From positions 248,001-312,000 of the forward strand of contig CAYPRB010000001.1 in the NCBI GenBank assembly GCA_964413055.1: DNA of 64,000 bases, written 5' to 3'. A program made the position numbers and the translations under genes. The notes beneath the pieces are model-generated. The model was not told the origin of the DNA and did no database searches. It worked only from the letters and a program-made list of their open reading frames with translations. Positions 53,113 through 61,888 of the stretch are shown here, in pieces (position 1 is the first letter of the stretch; every line of letters starts with the position of its first letter). This DNA comes from UBA3102 sp964413055 (GTDB taxonomy: Bacteria > Bacillota > Desulfotomaculia > Desulfotomaculales > Pelotomaculaceae).

Positions 53113-54057
53113 TCATAGCCGGGGCCTTGGTTTCTGCCGGCAAAGGTTGACCAGGTCGCTGATGCGGGCGGTACCGGCGCACATCACCTGATCTGCTCCG
53201 CCCCAGTAAATTTTTACCGTCCCGTCATCTTCGGGGACAGCACCGCAGCAAAAAACGACGTTGTGCACGTAACCGGTCACTTCCCAGGGGTCTTCCGGTT
53301 GCAGGATCCACTCGTCGGCGACCCCGAGAACGCGGGCGGGGTCTTCAAGATCGTGCAGGGCCACGCCGAGCCGGTATACCGCCCCGTCCATGGTCCGGAA
53401 AACACCGTGGTAAATATTCAGCCAGCCCCCGGCAGTCGGAAATGGTGTGGCACCGGGACCGATTTTCATTTCGTCCCAGTGGTAGCCGGCCGGTTTGACG
53501 AGCACCTGCGAATCACCCCAGTGTATCAGGTCCGGGGAGTAGGAAATCCACATCGACCAGGGGTTGATTTCAGAGTGGGGCCGGTCCAGGCGCACGTAAC
53601 GGCCGCCGAATTTTTTCGGAAAAAGAACCACGTTCCGGTGGTCCGCCTGGGTAATCAAGGCAATTCTTTCCAAAGTCACGAAGTCCCGGGTTTTGGCCAG
53701 GCCGATGCGCACCCCGTGCCGGGAATAGGCACTGTAAGTTATCAAATAATCATCCTCGATCCGGCAAATACGGGGATCTTCCAAGCCGTATTCTTCGTAT
53801 TCGGCAAAAACGCCGTGCCGGGAGGGAACCATAAACGGTTCGGGCCGGACTTGGAACGAGTACCCGTCGGCGCTTTCCGCCAGACCGAGGACCGAGCGGC
53901 CGTTATATTGATGTGACCGGAAAATCATCAAATATCGCCCGTTTGCTTTTACCACTCCGGCATTATGCACCGTCGCCACCGGGTAGGGCACATCGTCCCT
54001 GGTCAGGATAGGGTTTCCTGGATAGCGTTTTACCACCGGTTCCTGGTTTTTCATCAT
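53113..54057 (-). CDS. GH130-family glycoside phosphorylase
   Basis: 314 residues forming a single five-bladed propeller of the GH130 family. YPGNPILTRDDVPYPV starts the first blade, GLEDPRICRIEDDYLITYSA contains the catalytic Asp, and KIGPGATPF and LNIYHGVF follow. These enzymes cleave beta-mannosides (beta-1,2 or beta-1,4) with phosphate to give mannose-1-phosphate. The start overlaps the end of the GT4-cupin gene by 4 bases (ATGA type), showing tight coupling. It is shorter than and distinct from the C-terminal domain of the giant fusion. Confidence 0.92.
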   Translation of the reverse strand: MMKNQEPVVKRYPGNPILTRDDVPYPVATVHNAGVVKANGRYLMIFRSHQYNGRSVLGLAESADGYSFQVRPEPFMVPSRHGVFAEYEEYGLEDPRICRIEDDYLITYSAYSRHGVRIGLAKTRDFVTLERIALITQADHRNVVLFPKKFGGRYVRLDRPHSEINPWSMWISYSPDLIHWGDSQVLVKPAGYHWDEMKIGPGATPFPTAGGWLNIYHGVFRTMDGAVYRLGVALHDLEDPARVLGVADEWILQPEDPWEVTGYVHNVVFCCGAVPEDDGTVKIYWGGADQVMCAGTARISDLVNLCRQKPRPRL

Positions 54058-55439
54058 AAGCCTGACCTCCTTTTAGTTTGATTCTGGTTGGTTCTGCCGT
54101 AATCATCCTGAAGTCGCTCAATGTCGTCTTCACCGAAATAATCTCCCCGCTGCACTTCAATAAAAACCAGCTCGTCATAGCCCGGGTTCTTTATCCGGTG
54201 GGCGTACCCCGCGGGTATGTCCACCGAGTCACCGGTTTGCAGGCTTATTTCTTCTTTACCCAGTGTTACAACCGCCTTACCCTTGACAATATGCCAGTGT
54301 TCACTCCGCCGCTGGTGGCGCTGCAGGCTCAGGCGTTCCCCCGGGCGGACCTGGATCCGTTTGATCTTGTGGTCCGGTCGTTCCGAGAGTACTTCGTAGT
54401 AGCCCCACGGCCGGTGACCGGTTTCTTTATACATGCCAATAATTTGTCGGTAGATTTTAAGGTAATTTTCCACCATGCGTTCCCGGGTAAAATGCTCCAC
54501 TACGATTTTACGGCAGTCCTTCCGGGAGATATCTTTTACCTTGCGTACCGCTTCCACTGCGGAATCAATGTCTGTCACCAGAAATCCGTTGACCCCGTTT
54601 TGAATGATTTCCGGCATGGAACCCCGGTTAAAAGCCACGACAGGAGTGCCGCAAGCCCCGGCTTCAATAACCGACAGGCCGAAAGGTTCGTTAAAATTGA
54701 TAGGATGGAGCAAAGCCAGGGCGTTACCGAGCAACTGGTCCCTAAACTCAGGACCGGCAACCCCCAGGTATTGAACCCGGTCCTGGTCCACATAGGGCGC
54801 GACCTGGGTTTGGTAATACGCTTCGTCCTGGATGATGCCGGCCATCATAAGTTTTATCCCTGCCCGGGCGGCAATTTCTATGGCTTCCCTGGCCCCCTTG
54901 TCTTGGTGTATGCGCCCGAAGAAAAGCAGGTAATCTTGAGGAGAAGCCCGGTAAGTGAAATTTTCCAGGTCGATGCCGTGATAAACGGTGCCCAGATAGT
55001 CAAGACCGGGGGCGCGGTCTGCGTTGCTGATCGAGACGTAAAAGGACTTTTGGTTATATTTTTGATAAACCGGAAGGATTTTCGGGGAAGAAAATCCGTG
55101 AATGGTAGTGAGCACGGGTGTATCCACCAGTCCTGAAAACGCCAGGGGTAAAAAATCAAAGTGATTATGGATCAGGTCATAATTTTTTGCATTTTCAAAC
55201 AGCTCGGCAATGTGCAGGCACTCCCAAACTTTGGGATCAAGACCTTTATCTTCTTCGTATGGTGCCGGTGCCACGACATGAAGTTTGCCGCGTGTTTTTG
55301 ATCCGGCCGCAGCGAAAAGGGTGACATCAATTCCCACGTCCACAAGTCCCTCGGTCAGCAACGAAACCACCCGCTCCCAGGGCCCGTATTTTTCAGGCGG
55401 TGTTTTCCAGGCGATGCTGGAAAGCATGGCTACTTTCAC
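54054..55439 (-). CDS. GT4 glycosyltransferase fused to a phosphomannose-isomerase-type cupin
   Basis: 461 residues. Residues 1-340 are a GT4 transferase (KYGPWERVVSLLTEGLVDVG; HNHFDFLPL; FFGRIHQDKGAREAIEIAAR; NEPFGLSVIEAGACGTPVVA). Residues about 348-445 match the type II mannose-6-phosphate isomerase cupin at the end of ManC (RPWGYYEVLSERPDHKIKRI; RPGERLSLQRHQRRSEHWHI; DSVDIPAGYAHRIKNPG). So the protein joins a sugar transfer domain with a possible Man-6-P/Fru-6-P isomerase. GTG start at 55439 behind AAAGGAG. First gene of the operon. Confidence 0.9.
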   Translation of the reverse strand: MKVAMLSSIAWKTPPEKYGPWERVVSLLTEGLVDVGIDVTLFAAAGSKTRGKLHVVAPAPYEEDKGLDPKVWECLHIAELFENAKNYDLIHNHFDFLPLAFSGLVDTPVLTTIHGFSSPKILPVYQKYNQKSFYVSISNADRAPGLDYLGTVYHGIDLENFTYRASPQDYLLFFGRIHQDKGAREAIEIAARAGIKLMMAGIIQDEAYYQTQVAPYVDQDRVQYLGVAGPEFRDQLLGNALALLHPINFNEPFGLSVIEAGACGTPVVAFNRGSMPEIIQNGVNGFLVTDIDSAVEAVRKVKDISRKDCRKIVVEHFTRERMVENYLKIYRQIIGMYKETGHRPWGYYEVLSERPDHKIKRIQVRPGERLSLQRHQRRSEHWHIVKGKAVVTLGKEEISLQTGDSVDIPAGYAHRIKNPGYDELVFIEVQRGDYFGEDDIERLQDDYGRTNQNQTKRRSGL

Positions 55440-55574
55440 GCCGTCATCAACTCCTTTCCCGGAATGTTTTGAGATTATTAAGCTTATAAATTATAATTCA
55501 TCAGATATAGTGAAATTCCTCCAAAAATTAATAATATTTGCCAGGTGATTCCTATCATTATACAAATAAAAAAA

Positions 55575-55598
55575 ATCCCGCTTTTTTTCAGGCGGGAT
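55575..55598 (-). terminator. Terminator overlapping the end of the 117-residue gene
   Basis: ATCCCGC (55575-55581) pairs with GCGGGAT (55592-55598); on the minus strand the stem is followed by a T-run (A-run at 55563-55574). The upstream arm encodes the last residues (DPA) of the gene at 55588-55941. Confidence 0.8.
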
Positions 55599-55941
55599 CC
55601 GGAGGAATATAGCCCAAATCCTTTTCTTTTTTCACGGTACCCAAATCAGTTACCAGGCCGCGGTCCCGCATTTTTTCCCAAAAGGGGAGTGTTGCTTCAA
55701 ATATTTCATTAACCGTTATTTTGTTAAATGCCGGGCGCAACAAGCTGAGGGCTTCTTCGCCCAGGCCGTCATGTGCGGGATTAAAACCCACCGTTAATAC
55801 CCGCAAATCAAAATGGCCGCCGTTTTTGAAACCGACAATTTTAACCCCGTTGTGGAAGAAGAAAGCCGTAGCCCGATAATTACCGTAACAAACTTCTTTT
55901 TGCTTAATGTTGCGGTTTTCGCATTTGCATAACCGGTTCAT
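55588..55941 (-). CDS. Hypothetical 117-residue protein
   Basis: The product starts MNRLCKCENRNIKQKEVCYG with three Cys, which might hold a metal. A mixed core follows (YRATAFFFHNGVKIVGFKNG) and it ends in EKDLGYIPPDPA. No signal peptide or membrane segment. ATG 55941 has SD AAGGAGGGG on the minus strand and a good terminator follows, so it is a real single-gene unit. I do not recognise a family. Confidence 0.65.
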   Translation of the reverse strand: MNRLCKCENRNIKQKEVCYGNYRATAFFFHNGVKIVGFKNGGHFDLRVLTVGFNPAHDGLGEEALSLLRPAFNKITVNEIFEATLPFWEKMRDRGLVTDLGTVKKEKDLGYIPPDPA

Positions 55942-56130
55942 GCGCAGCCCCTCCTTAAGCTATAGAAAAGGTTCTCTTATTATTATAGGAGAAAAAAAAT
56001 TAGCCTGACAAACGCAGATATAAAGAAGTATTTTATAAATACGGAATATTTTGAATGTTTGCTTTATTATGCGCAGCAATTCCGGTTTGGGAAATGTTTT
56101 AAGACATTTTTAAAAAAGCTAAGATACGTC

Positions 56131-56159
56131 TTGACTTGTTAATAAATAACTGCAATAAT
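56131..56159 (+). promoter_or_regulatory. Promoter of the riboswitch-exchanger unit
   Basis: TTGACT (56131-56136) and AATAAT (56154-56159) with a 17-base spacer, 30 bases before the riboswitch core. Confidence 0.6.
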
Positions 56160-56187
56160 ATTTCTTGAAAGGTGTAAATATATATAA

Positions 56188-56297
56188 TAAGCTAAGGGGA
56201 GTAGCCTCCGGGGAGAATTTATTCCCGGGACAGCAGCCGACAGTACGGTAGCGATACCCGGTTGCTGTAACCTGACCAGGCGAGGCAAGACCTTCGT
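56188..56297 (+). ncRNA. yybP-ykoY manganese riboswitch
   Basis: The leader has both conserved strands of the yybP-ykoY aptamer: AAGGGGAGTAGC (56194-56205) and CTGACCAGGCGAGGCAAGAC (56272-56291). Between them is a stem-loop arm. In this family Mn2+ stabilises the aptamer and lets transcription continue. The closing stem (AAGG with CCTT) shares bases with the 5' arm of the following terminator, as expected of a switch. Confidence 0.85.
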
Positions 56298-56332
56298 GTT
56301 TCATAATTAATGAAATACGAAAGGTCTTTTTT
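56288..56332 (+). terminator. Riboswitch expression-platform terminator
   Basis: GACCTTCGT-G-TTTCAT (56289-56304) pairs with ATGAAA-T-ACG...AAGGTC (56310-56326), followed by six T. It ends 30 bases before the exchanger gene. Confidence 0.85.
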
Positions 56333-56363
56333 AGTTTTACATTATGGACAACTGGGGTGTTAA

Positions 56364-57368
56364 ATGGCTGTTAATTTAATTATATTAACCGGAAGTTTAA
56401 TTGTCATCCTGCTGGGAGCAAAAATATTTACCAACGGGGTGGAATGGCTGGGCAAAAGTTTTAACCTTTCCGAAGGCGCGGTCGGCAGTGTGCTTGCGGC
56501 TGTGGGTACGGCCATGCCCGAAACGCTGGTGCCTTTGATCGCCATTTTGTTCGGTCCGTCCGGCACGGCCGTCGATGTGGGTGTCGGGGCCATCCTGGGG
56601 GCCCCTTTCATGCTGAGTACGCTGGCTTTCGGCGTGGTGGGGGCGTCCAAGGTGTACTACTGCCGGAATAACGGCAGGGGCAAGTGTATTGAAGTGACAA
56701 ATTCCGTCTTAATGAAAGATTTAAAATACTTCTTCTTTTTTTACACCCTGGCGTTAGCGGCCGCCTTTATACCCCTGCCTTATCAGGCCTTAAAAGTACC
56801 GGTGGTCCTGGTGCTGGTGGGTGGTTATGTTTATTACGTCAACAAAACACTGCGTGATGGGAAAGGACTGTCGGAATCCGAACTGGAACCGCTGTACCTG
56901 GCGCAAAACAATTCCTGTCCCCCGGTGGCAACCATACTGGTGCAAACCGCAGCGGGCCTGGTCATGATTGCATCCGGCGCGCATTATTTTGTCGGGGCGC
57001 TGGATTTACTGGCTGCCGCCGTGATGGTTCCGGCCTTGCTTTTGTCGCTGATTATTACACCTATTGCCACTGAACTTCCGGAAAAATTTAACAGTATCAT
57101 CTGGGTCAAAGGGGGGAAAGACACGCTGGCCATGGGCAACATTACCGGCGCCATGGTATTTCAAAGTTCTATCTTACCAGCCGTGGGCATTTTATTCACG
57201 CCCTGGCTGCTGACCCAGATCGCTGTTTTGAGCGCGCTGCTGGCGCTCTTGTCGAGTACCATTGTTTATATGTTTGTTAAAAAGCAAAAGCAGCTCAGAG
57301 TTGCCGTCATGTTGTATCCGGTCGCCATTTACGGCTTATTTATTTTTTTGGTATTTGCTATGTTTTAA
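56364..57368 (+). CDS. CaCA-family cation exchanger, under Mn riboswitch
   Basis: 334 residues with about ten membrane helices in two inverted halves. The first alpha-repeat has GAVGSVLAAVGTAMPETLVP near 36-55 and the second has TPIATELPEKFNSI and NITGAMVFQSSILPAVG near 228-270. CaCA proteins exchange Na+ or H+ for Ca2+ or other divalent ions. Because a yybP-ykoY element lies directly upstream, Mn2+ export is more likely than calcium export. ATG 56364 behind GGGGTG. Confidence 0.9.
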   Translation: MAVNLIILTGSLIVILLGAKIFTNGVEWLGKSFNLSEGAVGSVLAAVGTAMPETLVPLIAILFGPSGTAVDVGVGAILGAPFMLSTLAFGVVGASKVYYCRNNGRGKCIEVTNSVLMKDLKYFFFFYTLALAAAFIPLPYQALKVPVVLVLVGGYVYYVNKTLRDGKGLSESELEPLYLAQNNSCPPVATILVQTAAGLVMIASGAHYFVGALDLLAAAVMVPALLLSLIITPIATELPEKFNSIIWVKGGKDTLAMGNITGAMVFQSSILPAVGILFTPWLLTQIAVLSALLALLSSTIVYMFVKKQKQLRVAVMLYPVAIYGLFIFLVFAMF

Positions 57369-57480
57369 ATGTGTGAAACACTTGTTTTTTTGCATAAGGT
57401 ATCTTAAGATAAAAATAATAATATTTGTTAAATTTTTGTTTTAACTTTGATTTTAATTTTGCAATGAAGGAGGTTCGCTG

Positions 57481-58329
57481 GTGAACAACTTTAAAGTCTG
57501 GCTTTTGATGGGTTTGCTTTCCGTGCTTCTGGTGACCATCGGCGGGGCGTTAGGAGGCAGCTCCGGGGCCATGTTATTTTTTTTAATTTCCCTCGGCATG
57601 AATTTCTTTAGTTACTATTACAGCGACCGGATGGCTCTTTCCATGACCAAGGCAAAGCCGGTTTCCGAGAAAGAGGCGCCGGAGCTGTACCGGATCGTGC
57701 GCAACCTGACGCAAAGGGCGGGATTGCCCATGCCGCGCCTCTATGTAACCCCGTCGCCGCAGCCCAATGCTTTCGCCACCGGGCGGAACCCGGCGCATGC
57801 CGCCGTGGCCGTCACCAAAGGGCTGTTGCAATTATTGAACCGCAGTGAATTGGAAGGCGTACTGGCGCACGAGTTGGCGCACATCAAAAACCGGGACATC
57901 CTGGTGGGTACCATTGCCGCCGCTTTTGCCGGGGCGATCGCGATGATTGCCAATATAATTCAGTGGGGTGCCATTTTCGGCATGGGCAGAGACGATGATG
58001 AAGGAGGTGCCGGCATTATTGGTGCGTTGCTGCTGGCGATTATCGCGCCCATTGCCGCCGCGATCATTCAAATGGCTATTTCACGCTCCCGGGAATATAT
58101 GGCGGATGAGACCGGTGCGCAGTTCGCCGGAAGCGGGGACGGTTTGGCCAATGCGCTGCGGAAACTGGAAACCGCGTCTCAAAAGATCCCCATGCAGGTA
58201 AACCCGGCATCGTCGCACCTTTTTATCATCAATCCGCTGTCCGGTCAGTCGTTCGCCAGGTTGTTCAGCACCCACCCGCCGATCAGCGAGAGGGTGGAAC
58301 GGCTGGGCAAGATGAGAATAAACCGGTAA
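57481..58329 (+). CDS. htpX: Membrane zinc metalloprotease HtpX
   Basis: 282 residues. Two N-terminal helices, the zinc-binding HELAHIKNRD near 130, two further helices with GAIAMIANIIQWGAIFG and a third ligand Glu in SREYMADETGAQ complete the M48 fold. The active site faces the cytoplasm and degrades damaged membrane proteins. GTG 57481 behind AAGGAGG. A terminator follows. Confidence 0.95.
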   Translation: MNNFKVWLLMGLLSVLLVTIGGALGGSSGAMLFFLISLGMNFFSYYYSDRMALSMTKAKPVSEKEAPELYRIVRNLTQRAGLPMPRLYVTPSPQPNAFATGRNPAHAAVAVTKGLLQLLNRSELEGVLAHELAHIKNRDILVGTIAAAFAGAIAMIANIIQWGAIFGMGRDDDEGGAGIIGALLLAIIAPIAAAIIQMAISRSREYMADETGAQFAGSGDGLANALRKLETASQKIPMQVNPASSHLFIINPLSGQSFARLFSTHPPISERVERLGKMRINR

Positions 58330-58357
58330 CAGTTATTAAAAATAAACTTTGTATTAA

Positions 58358-58389
58358 AGAGCACGGCTTAAGGCCGGCTCTTTTTTTGT
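58358..58389 (+). terminator. Terminator after htpX
   Basis: AGAGC and GGC pair with GCC and GCTCT, with a small internal loop (58358-58382), followed by seven T. Confidence 0.7.
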
Positions 58390-58505
58390 GGAAGAATAAT
58401 AAAACTTCTGGTTGGGTTTAAATTATTTGTAAGGCATAGCTCTAAAGTTTTCTGTCTATACTGAAAAAGATACTTTTTTTTGAATTGAAAGAGGGTGAAC
58501 TGTTC

Positions 58506-59408
58506 TTGGCCCAGACTATTTTTATCGGAGCAACACAGTACATTGATTTGCTAAAGGCCAGGCTGGGTCAGAAATTAAATTTTCTCGAAGGAAACGGGCT
58601 GAAAGTGGTTCTGGAAGAAAGGCCGGCCGGAAAGCTCACCTTCCTTTCCTGCCGCCTTACGGGCTACGGCAGCTATATCTATACCAGGGAAGAAGACTGC
58701 TGGATAGCCTTCAGGCAATTTCTTGCCGATATAATATCAGATCTTATTTTAAATCATTGGGAAAACCACCTCTTAGAAGATATCATCAGGGAAACTTATT
58801 TTTATTTTGACAGTCAAGAAAGGAAGATAATTTACAACTATGCCTTAAACCATATTTACAATAATGAAGAAAGCTCCTTGGAGCAAGCTTACCGGTCTGA
58901 CCGGAAAAGCAGGATTTTACAAAAAGTAATGGATTTTCTTTATCACAATAACAGCGTGGTGATAGACGGTTTCATCAGGTTCAGGTTGAAGGAATACCTG
59001 GGCGAACTGCAGGATGCGGCAGATAAAGCAGTGGATGACTATTTAATGGAACGGGAATACCAGGAATTCATCCAGCTTTTGAAATACTTTGTCGATATCC
59101 AGGAACCCAGGGTGGAAGTGGTAAATATCATGGTTAACGGCGCGGGGAATTTCAAGCTGTATGATGAAAAAATGGAGGCGATCAAGAACGATTACATGGA
59201 AGGGTTTGTTGTCGAACTGGTGGATAATGAAATTAATTATGAAGACTTGCTGATCAGCGCGCTGATTACCATCGCGCCCAAAAATATTGTTTTGCATTAT
59301 CAAGGCGATTGTGGCAAATCCGCTACCATCGATACCATAAAAGGAGTGTTTACGGGCCGGGTATTGGAATGCGCCGGTTGCAGCTTGTGCTGGAAAAATG
59401 AAGTTTGA
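58506..59408 (+). CDS. ytxC: Sporulation protein YtxC
   Basis: 300 residues from TTG 58506, 8 bases behind GAGGGTG; a TTG at 58485 precedes that SD and is unlikely. YtxC-like proteins are conserved in Firmicute spore formers next to thrS-infC, as here, but their function is unknown. The middle is helical and charged. The C-terminal part includes LHYQGDCGKSATIDTIKGVF and ends with ECAGCSLCWKN, a CxxCxxxC-like end. No membrane segment or signal peptide is seen. Confidence 0.82.
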   Translation: MAQTIFIGATQYIDLLKARLGQKLNFLEGNGLKVVLEERPAGKLTFLSCRLTGYGSYIYTREEDCWIAFRQFLADIISDLILNHWENHLLEDIIRETYFYFDSQERKIIYNYALNHIYNNEESSLEQAYRSDRKSRILQKVMDFLYHNNSVVIDGFIRFRLKEYLGELQDAADKAVDDYLMEREYQEFIQLLKYFVDIQEPRVEVVNIMVNGAGNFKLYDEKMEAIKNDYMEGFVVELVDNEINYEDLLISALITIAPKNIVLHYQGDCGKSATIDTIKGVFTGRVLECAGCSLCWKNEV

Positions 59409-59422
59409 TTGTCCGGGGTTTG

Positions 59423-59451
59423 TTGACAAAATCAAGCACAAAAAATATAAT
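59423..59451 (+). promoter_or_regulatory. Promoter of the T-box thrS gene
   Basis: Consensus TTGACA (59423-59428) and TATAAT (59446-59451) with exactly 17 bases between them. Confidence 0.9.
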
Positions 59452-59474
59452 ACACTTGTGTACAAACAATAAAA

Positions 59475-59720
59475 ATTTTACAAATGGCGAGGAAAAGGAA
59501 AGTAGGGCCGTTTGCTTGCATAAAGAGAGAAGGCGCCGCGGCTGAAAGCGCCTTTGAATGGCAGACGGTATGAAAACCGCCTTGGAGCCGCCTGCTGAAA
59601 TTGTAGTAGGCAGTGCCGGTGGCAGCCGTTAATTGCCGCGAGTGAAGAAGCGTATTGCTTCTTAATCAGGGTGGAACCGCGGGAGAACCCGTCCCTGACC
59701 ATGTGTCGGGACGGTTTTTT
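59475..59720 (+). ncRNA. T-box leader of thrS
   Basis: The leader contains the T-box sequence AGGGTGGAACCGCGG (59668-59682) and an AGTA-type motif near 59501. It ends with a terminator, CCGTCCC (59689-59695) with GGGACGG (59708-59714), and six T. Uncharged tRNA-Thr should bind and prevent that terminator. The specifier codon is probably ACC, in the internal loop near 59570-59577, but I could not fold stem I with certainty. Confidence 0.92.
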
Positions 59721-59741
59721 GTTGTGAGAAAGGAGATGAAC

Positions 59742-61664
59742 ATGATGGCCGACATAAATAAGGTCCGGGTGAGCTTGCCGGACGGTTCGGTTAAAGAATA
59801 CCCGGCCGGGACTACACTTTTACAGGTGGCCGAAAGTATCAGTCCCCGCCTGGCCAGGGAAGCCCTGGCTGCCATGGTTGACGGCCGGACGGTGGATTTA
59901 AACCATGCTCTGGACCGGGATGCGCCGGTCCGGATACTGACTTTTGCCGATGAAGAAGGCCGGCGGGTTTACCGCCACAGCAGCGCGCACGTGATGGCCC
60001 AGGCGGTGCAGAGGCTTTTTCCCGGTGTGAAACTGGCTATCGGTCCGGCGATAACCGATGGTTTTTATTACGATTTTGCTCCCTCCGGGCCGTTTACCCC
60101 GGATGACCTGGCCGCGATAGAAAAGGAAATGTTAAAGATCATCAAGGCCGACTATCCTTTTGAAAGGTACGAGTTTTCCAGGCCGGAGGCGCTGGCTGAG
60201 TTTAAGGAAACCGGCCAGGATTACAAGGTGGAGTTAATTGAGGAGCTGCCTGAAAATGAAGTTATTTCCTGTTACCGCCAGGGCGATTTTTTAGATTTGT
60301 GCGCGGGGCCGCACGTGCCTTCCACCGGCAAACTGAAGGCGGTCAAGCTGCTCAGCGTGGCCGGGGCTTACTGGCGTGGCGACGAAAAGAACCGGATGCT
60401 GCAGCGTATTTACGGTACTTCCTTCCCCAAAAAATCTCTTTTGGACGAATACTTGTTCCGGATTGAAGAAGCCAAGCGCCGGGACCACCGCAAACTGGGG
60501 GCGGAATTGGACCTCTTCAGCATTCAAGACGAGGGACCGGGATTTGTTTTCTTTCACCCCAAGGGAATGCTTATCCGCAACGAACTGGAAAAATTCTGGC
60601 GCGAGGAGCACAGCAAGCGGGGTTACCAGGAAATCCGCACCCCGGTTATTTTGAACCGTGCCCTCTGGAAGCAGTCCGGGCATTGGGAACATTACCGGGA
60701 TAACATGTATTTTACTAAAATCGACGGAAACGACTACGCGGTGAAACCAATGAATTGTCCCGGCAGTATCCTGATTTACAAAAGCAGGCTGCACAGTTAC
60801 CGGGATCTGCCGGTGCGCATGGGGGAATTGGGTTTGGTGCACCGGCACGAACTTTCAGGAGTGCTGCACGGGTTGATGCGGGTGCGTTGTTTTACCCAGG
60901 ATGACGCGCATATTTTTATGCTGCCTTCACAGGTGAAAGAAGAAATCATCGGGGTTATTGACCTGGTGGACGATTTTTACCGGGTTTTCGGGTTTCCTTA
61001 CCGCGTGGAGCTTTCCACCAAACCGCAAAAGGCTATGGGCGATGACCATATCTGGGAACTTGCCACCGGGGCGCTGCAGGAGGCCCTGGAGGCCAGGGGG
61101 CTTGATTATAAAATAAACGAGGGTGACGGCGCCTTCTACGGGCCTAAGATCGATTTTCACCTGGAAGACTGCCTGGGCCGTACCTGGCAGTGCGGCACCA
61201 TACAACTGGATTTTTTGATGCCGGAGAAGTTCGACCTGAACTATATTGGTGAGGACGGTCAAAAGCACCGGCCGGTGATGCTCCACCGGGTGGTTTTCGG
61301 CAGTATGGAAAGGTTTATCGGTATTCTGACGGAACATTTTGCCGGAGCGTTTCCTGCCTGGCTGGCACCGGTGCAGGTGCGTGTGCTGCCCATAGCCGGC
61401 CGCCATGCCGGTTATGCCCGGAGGGTGGTTGACCAACTCCTGGCTGGTGGCATACGGGTGGAGACGGATACCCGCAACGAGAAGATCGGCTACAAGATCC
61501 GCGAGGCACAGGCCTTGAAGATACCTTATATGCTGGTCACCGGGGATAAAGAAGCGGAAGACGGGACTGTAGCGGTGCGCAGCCGCTCGCAAGGAGACCT
61601 CGGTCCCATGTCGCTGGATGGATTTAAAAAAATATTGCTGGAAGAAATCAGTGCAAAAATATAA
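59742..61664 (+). CDS. thrS: Threonyl-tRNA synthetase
   Basis: 640 residues from ATG 59742, 6 bases after AAAGGAG. The TGS domain (1-63), the editing domain with HSSAHVMAQAVQRLFP and the later DLCAGPHVPSTGKLK, the class II core with MNCPGSI, RELxHRHELSGVLHGLMRVR-type motif 2 and GSMERFIGILTEHF, and the C-terminal anticodon-binding domain are all present. It charges tRNA-Thr. Controlled by the T-box leader upstream. Confidence 0.96.
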   Translation: MMADINKVRVSLPDGSVKEYPAGTTLLQVAESISPRLAREALAAMVDGRTVDLNHALDRDAPVRILTFADEEGRRVYRHSSAHVMAQAVQRLFPGVKLAIGPAITDGFYYDFAPSGPFTPDDLAAIEKEMLKIIKADYPFERYEFSRPEALAEFKETGQDYKVELIEELPENEVISCYRQGDFLDLCAGPHVPSTGKLKAVKLLSVAGAYWRGDEKNRMLQRIYGTSFPKKSLLDEYLFRIEEAKRRDHRKLGAELDLFSIQDEGPGFVFFHPKGMLIRNELEKFWREEHSKRGYQEIRTPVILNRALWKQSGHWEHYRDNMYFTKIDGNDYAVKPMNCPGSILIYKSRLHSYRDLPVRMGELGLVHRHELSGVLHGLMRVRCFTQDDAHIFMLPSQVKEEIIGVIDLVDDFYRVFGFPYRVELSTKPQKAMGDDHIWELATGALQEALEARGLDYKINEGDGAFYGPKIDFHLEDCLGRTWQCGTIQLDFLMPEKFDLNYIGEDGQKHRPVMLHRVVFGSMERFIGILTEHFAGAFPAWLAPVQVRVLPIAGRHAGYARRVVDQLLAGGIRVETDTRNEKIGYKIREAQALKIPYMLVTGDKEAEDGTVAVRSRSQGDLGPMSLDGFKKILLEEISAKI

Positions 61665-61687
61665 GGGTGGTAAGGGGGGTAAATTTG

Positions 61688-61716
61688 TTGACTTGCCTTA
61701 GCCGATGTGCTATAAT
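61688..61716 (+). promoter_or_regulatory. Promoter of infC-rpmI-rplT
   Basis: TTGACT (61688-61693) and TATAAT (61711-61716) with a 17-base spacer. Confidence 0.9.
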
Positions 61717-61721
61717 TACTC

Positions 61722-61868
61722 CGGTTTGAAAACATATTTTTTGCAAAGTAGAGGCCGCTCGCTTCTCACCTTATGACGCAAGGTTCTGCAGTCCATAAGG
61801 TAGTTTGATTAAGTAAACTTTAAGGTGTTTAAAGTGAAGCGGGTGGATCTACCCGCTTTTGTTTTTTA
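61722..61868 (+). ncRNA. L20-type leader of the infC operon
   Basis: A 165-base leader between promoter and infC that can form a long-range pairing (ACCTTATG near 61769 with CATAAGGT near 61795). It ends in the hairpin AAGCGGGT/ACCCGCTT (61837-61858) with a T-run. This is the position and form of the Firmicute L20 leader, through which ribosomal protein L20 represses its own operon. Assigned by position and structure. Confidence 0.75.
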
Positions 61869-61888
61869 TTTTATGGAGGTGAACTCGC

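Noticed and set aside
54078..55136. 352-codon ORF opposite the GT4-cupin gene
   Set aside because: Long only because of the codon bias of the real gene on the other strand. It has no SD or recognisable domains.
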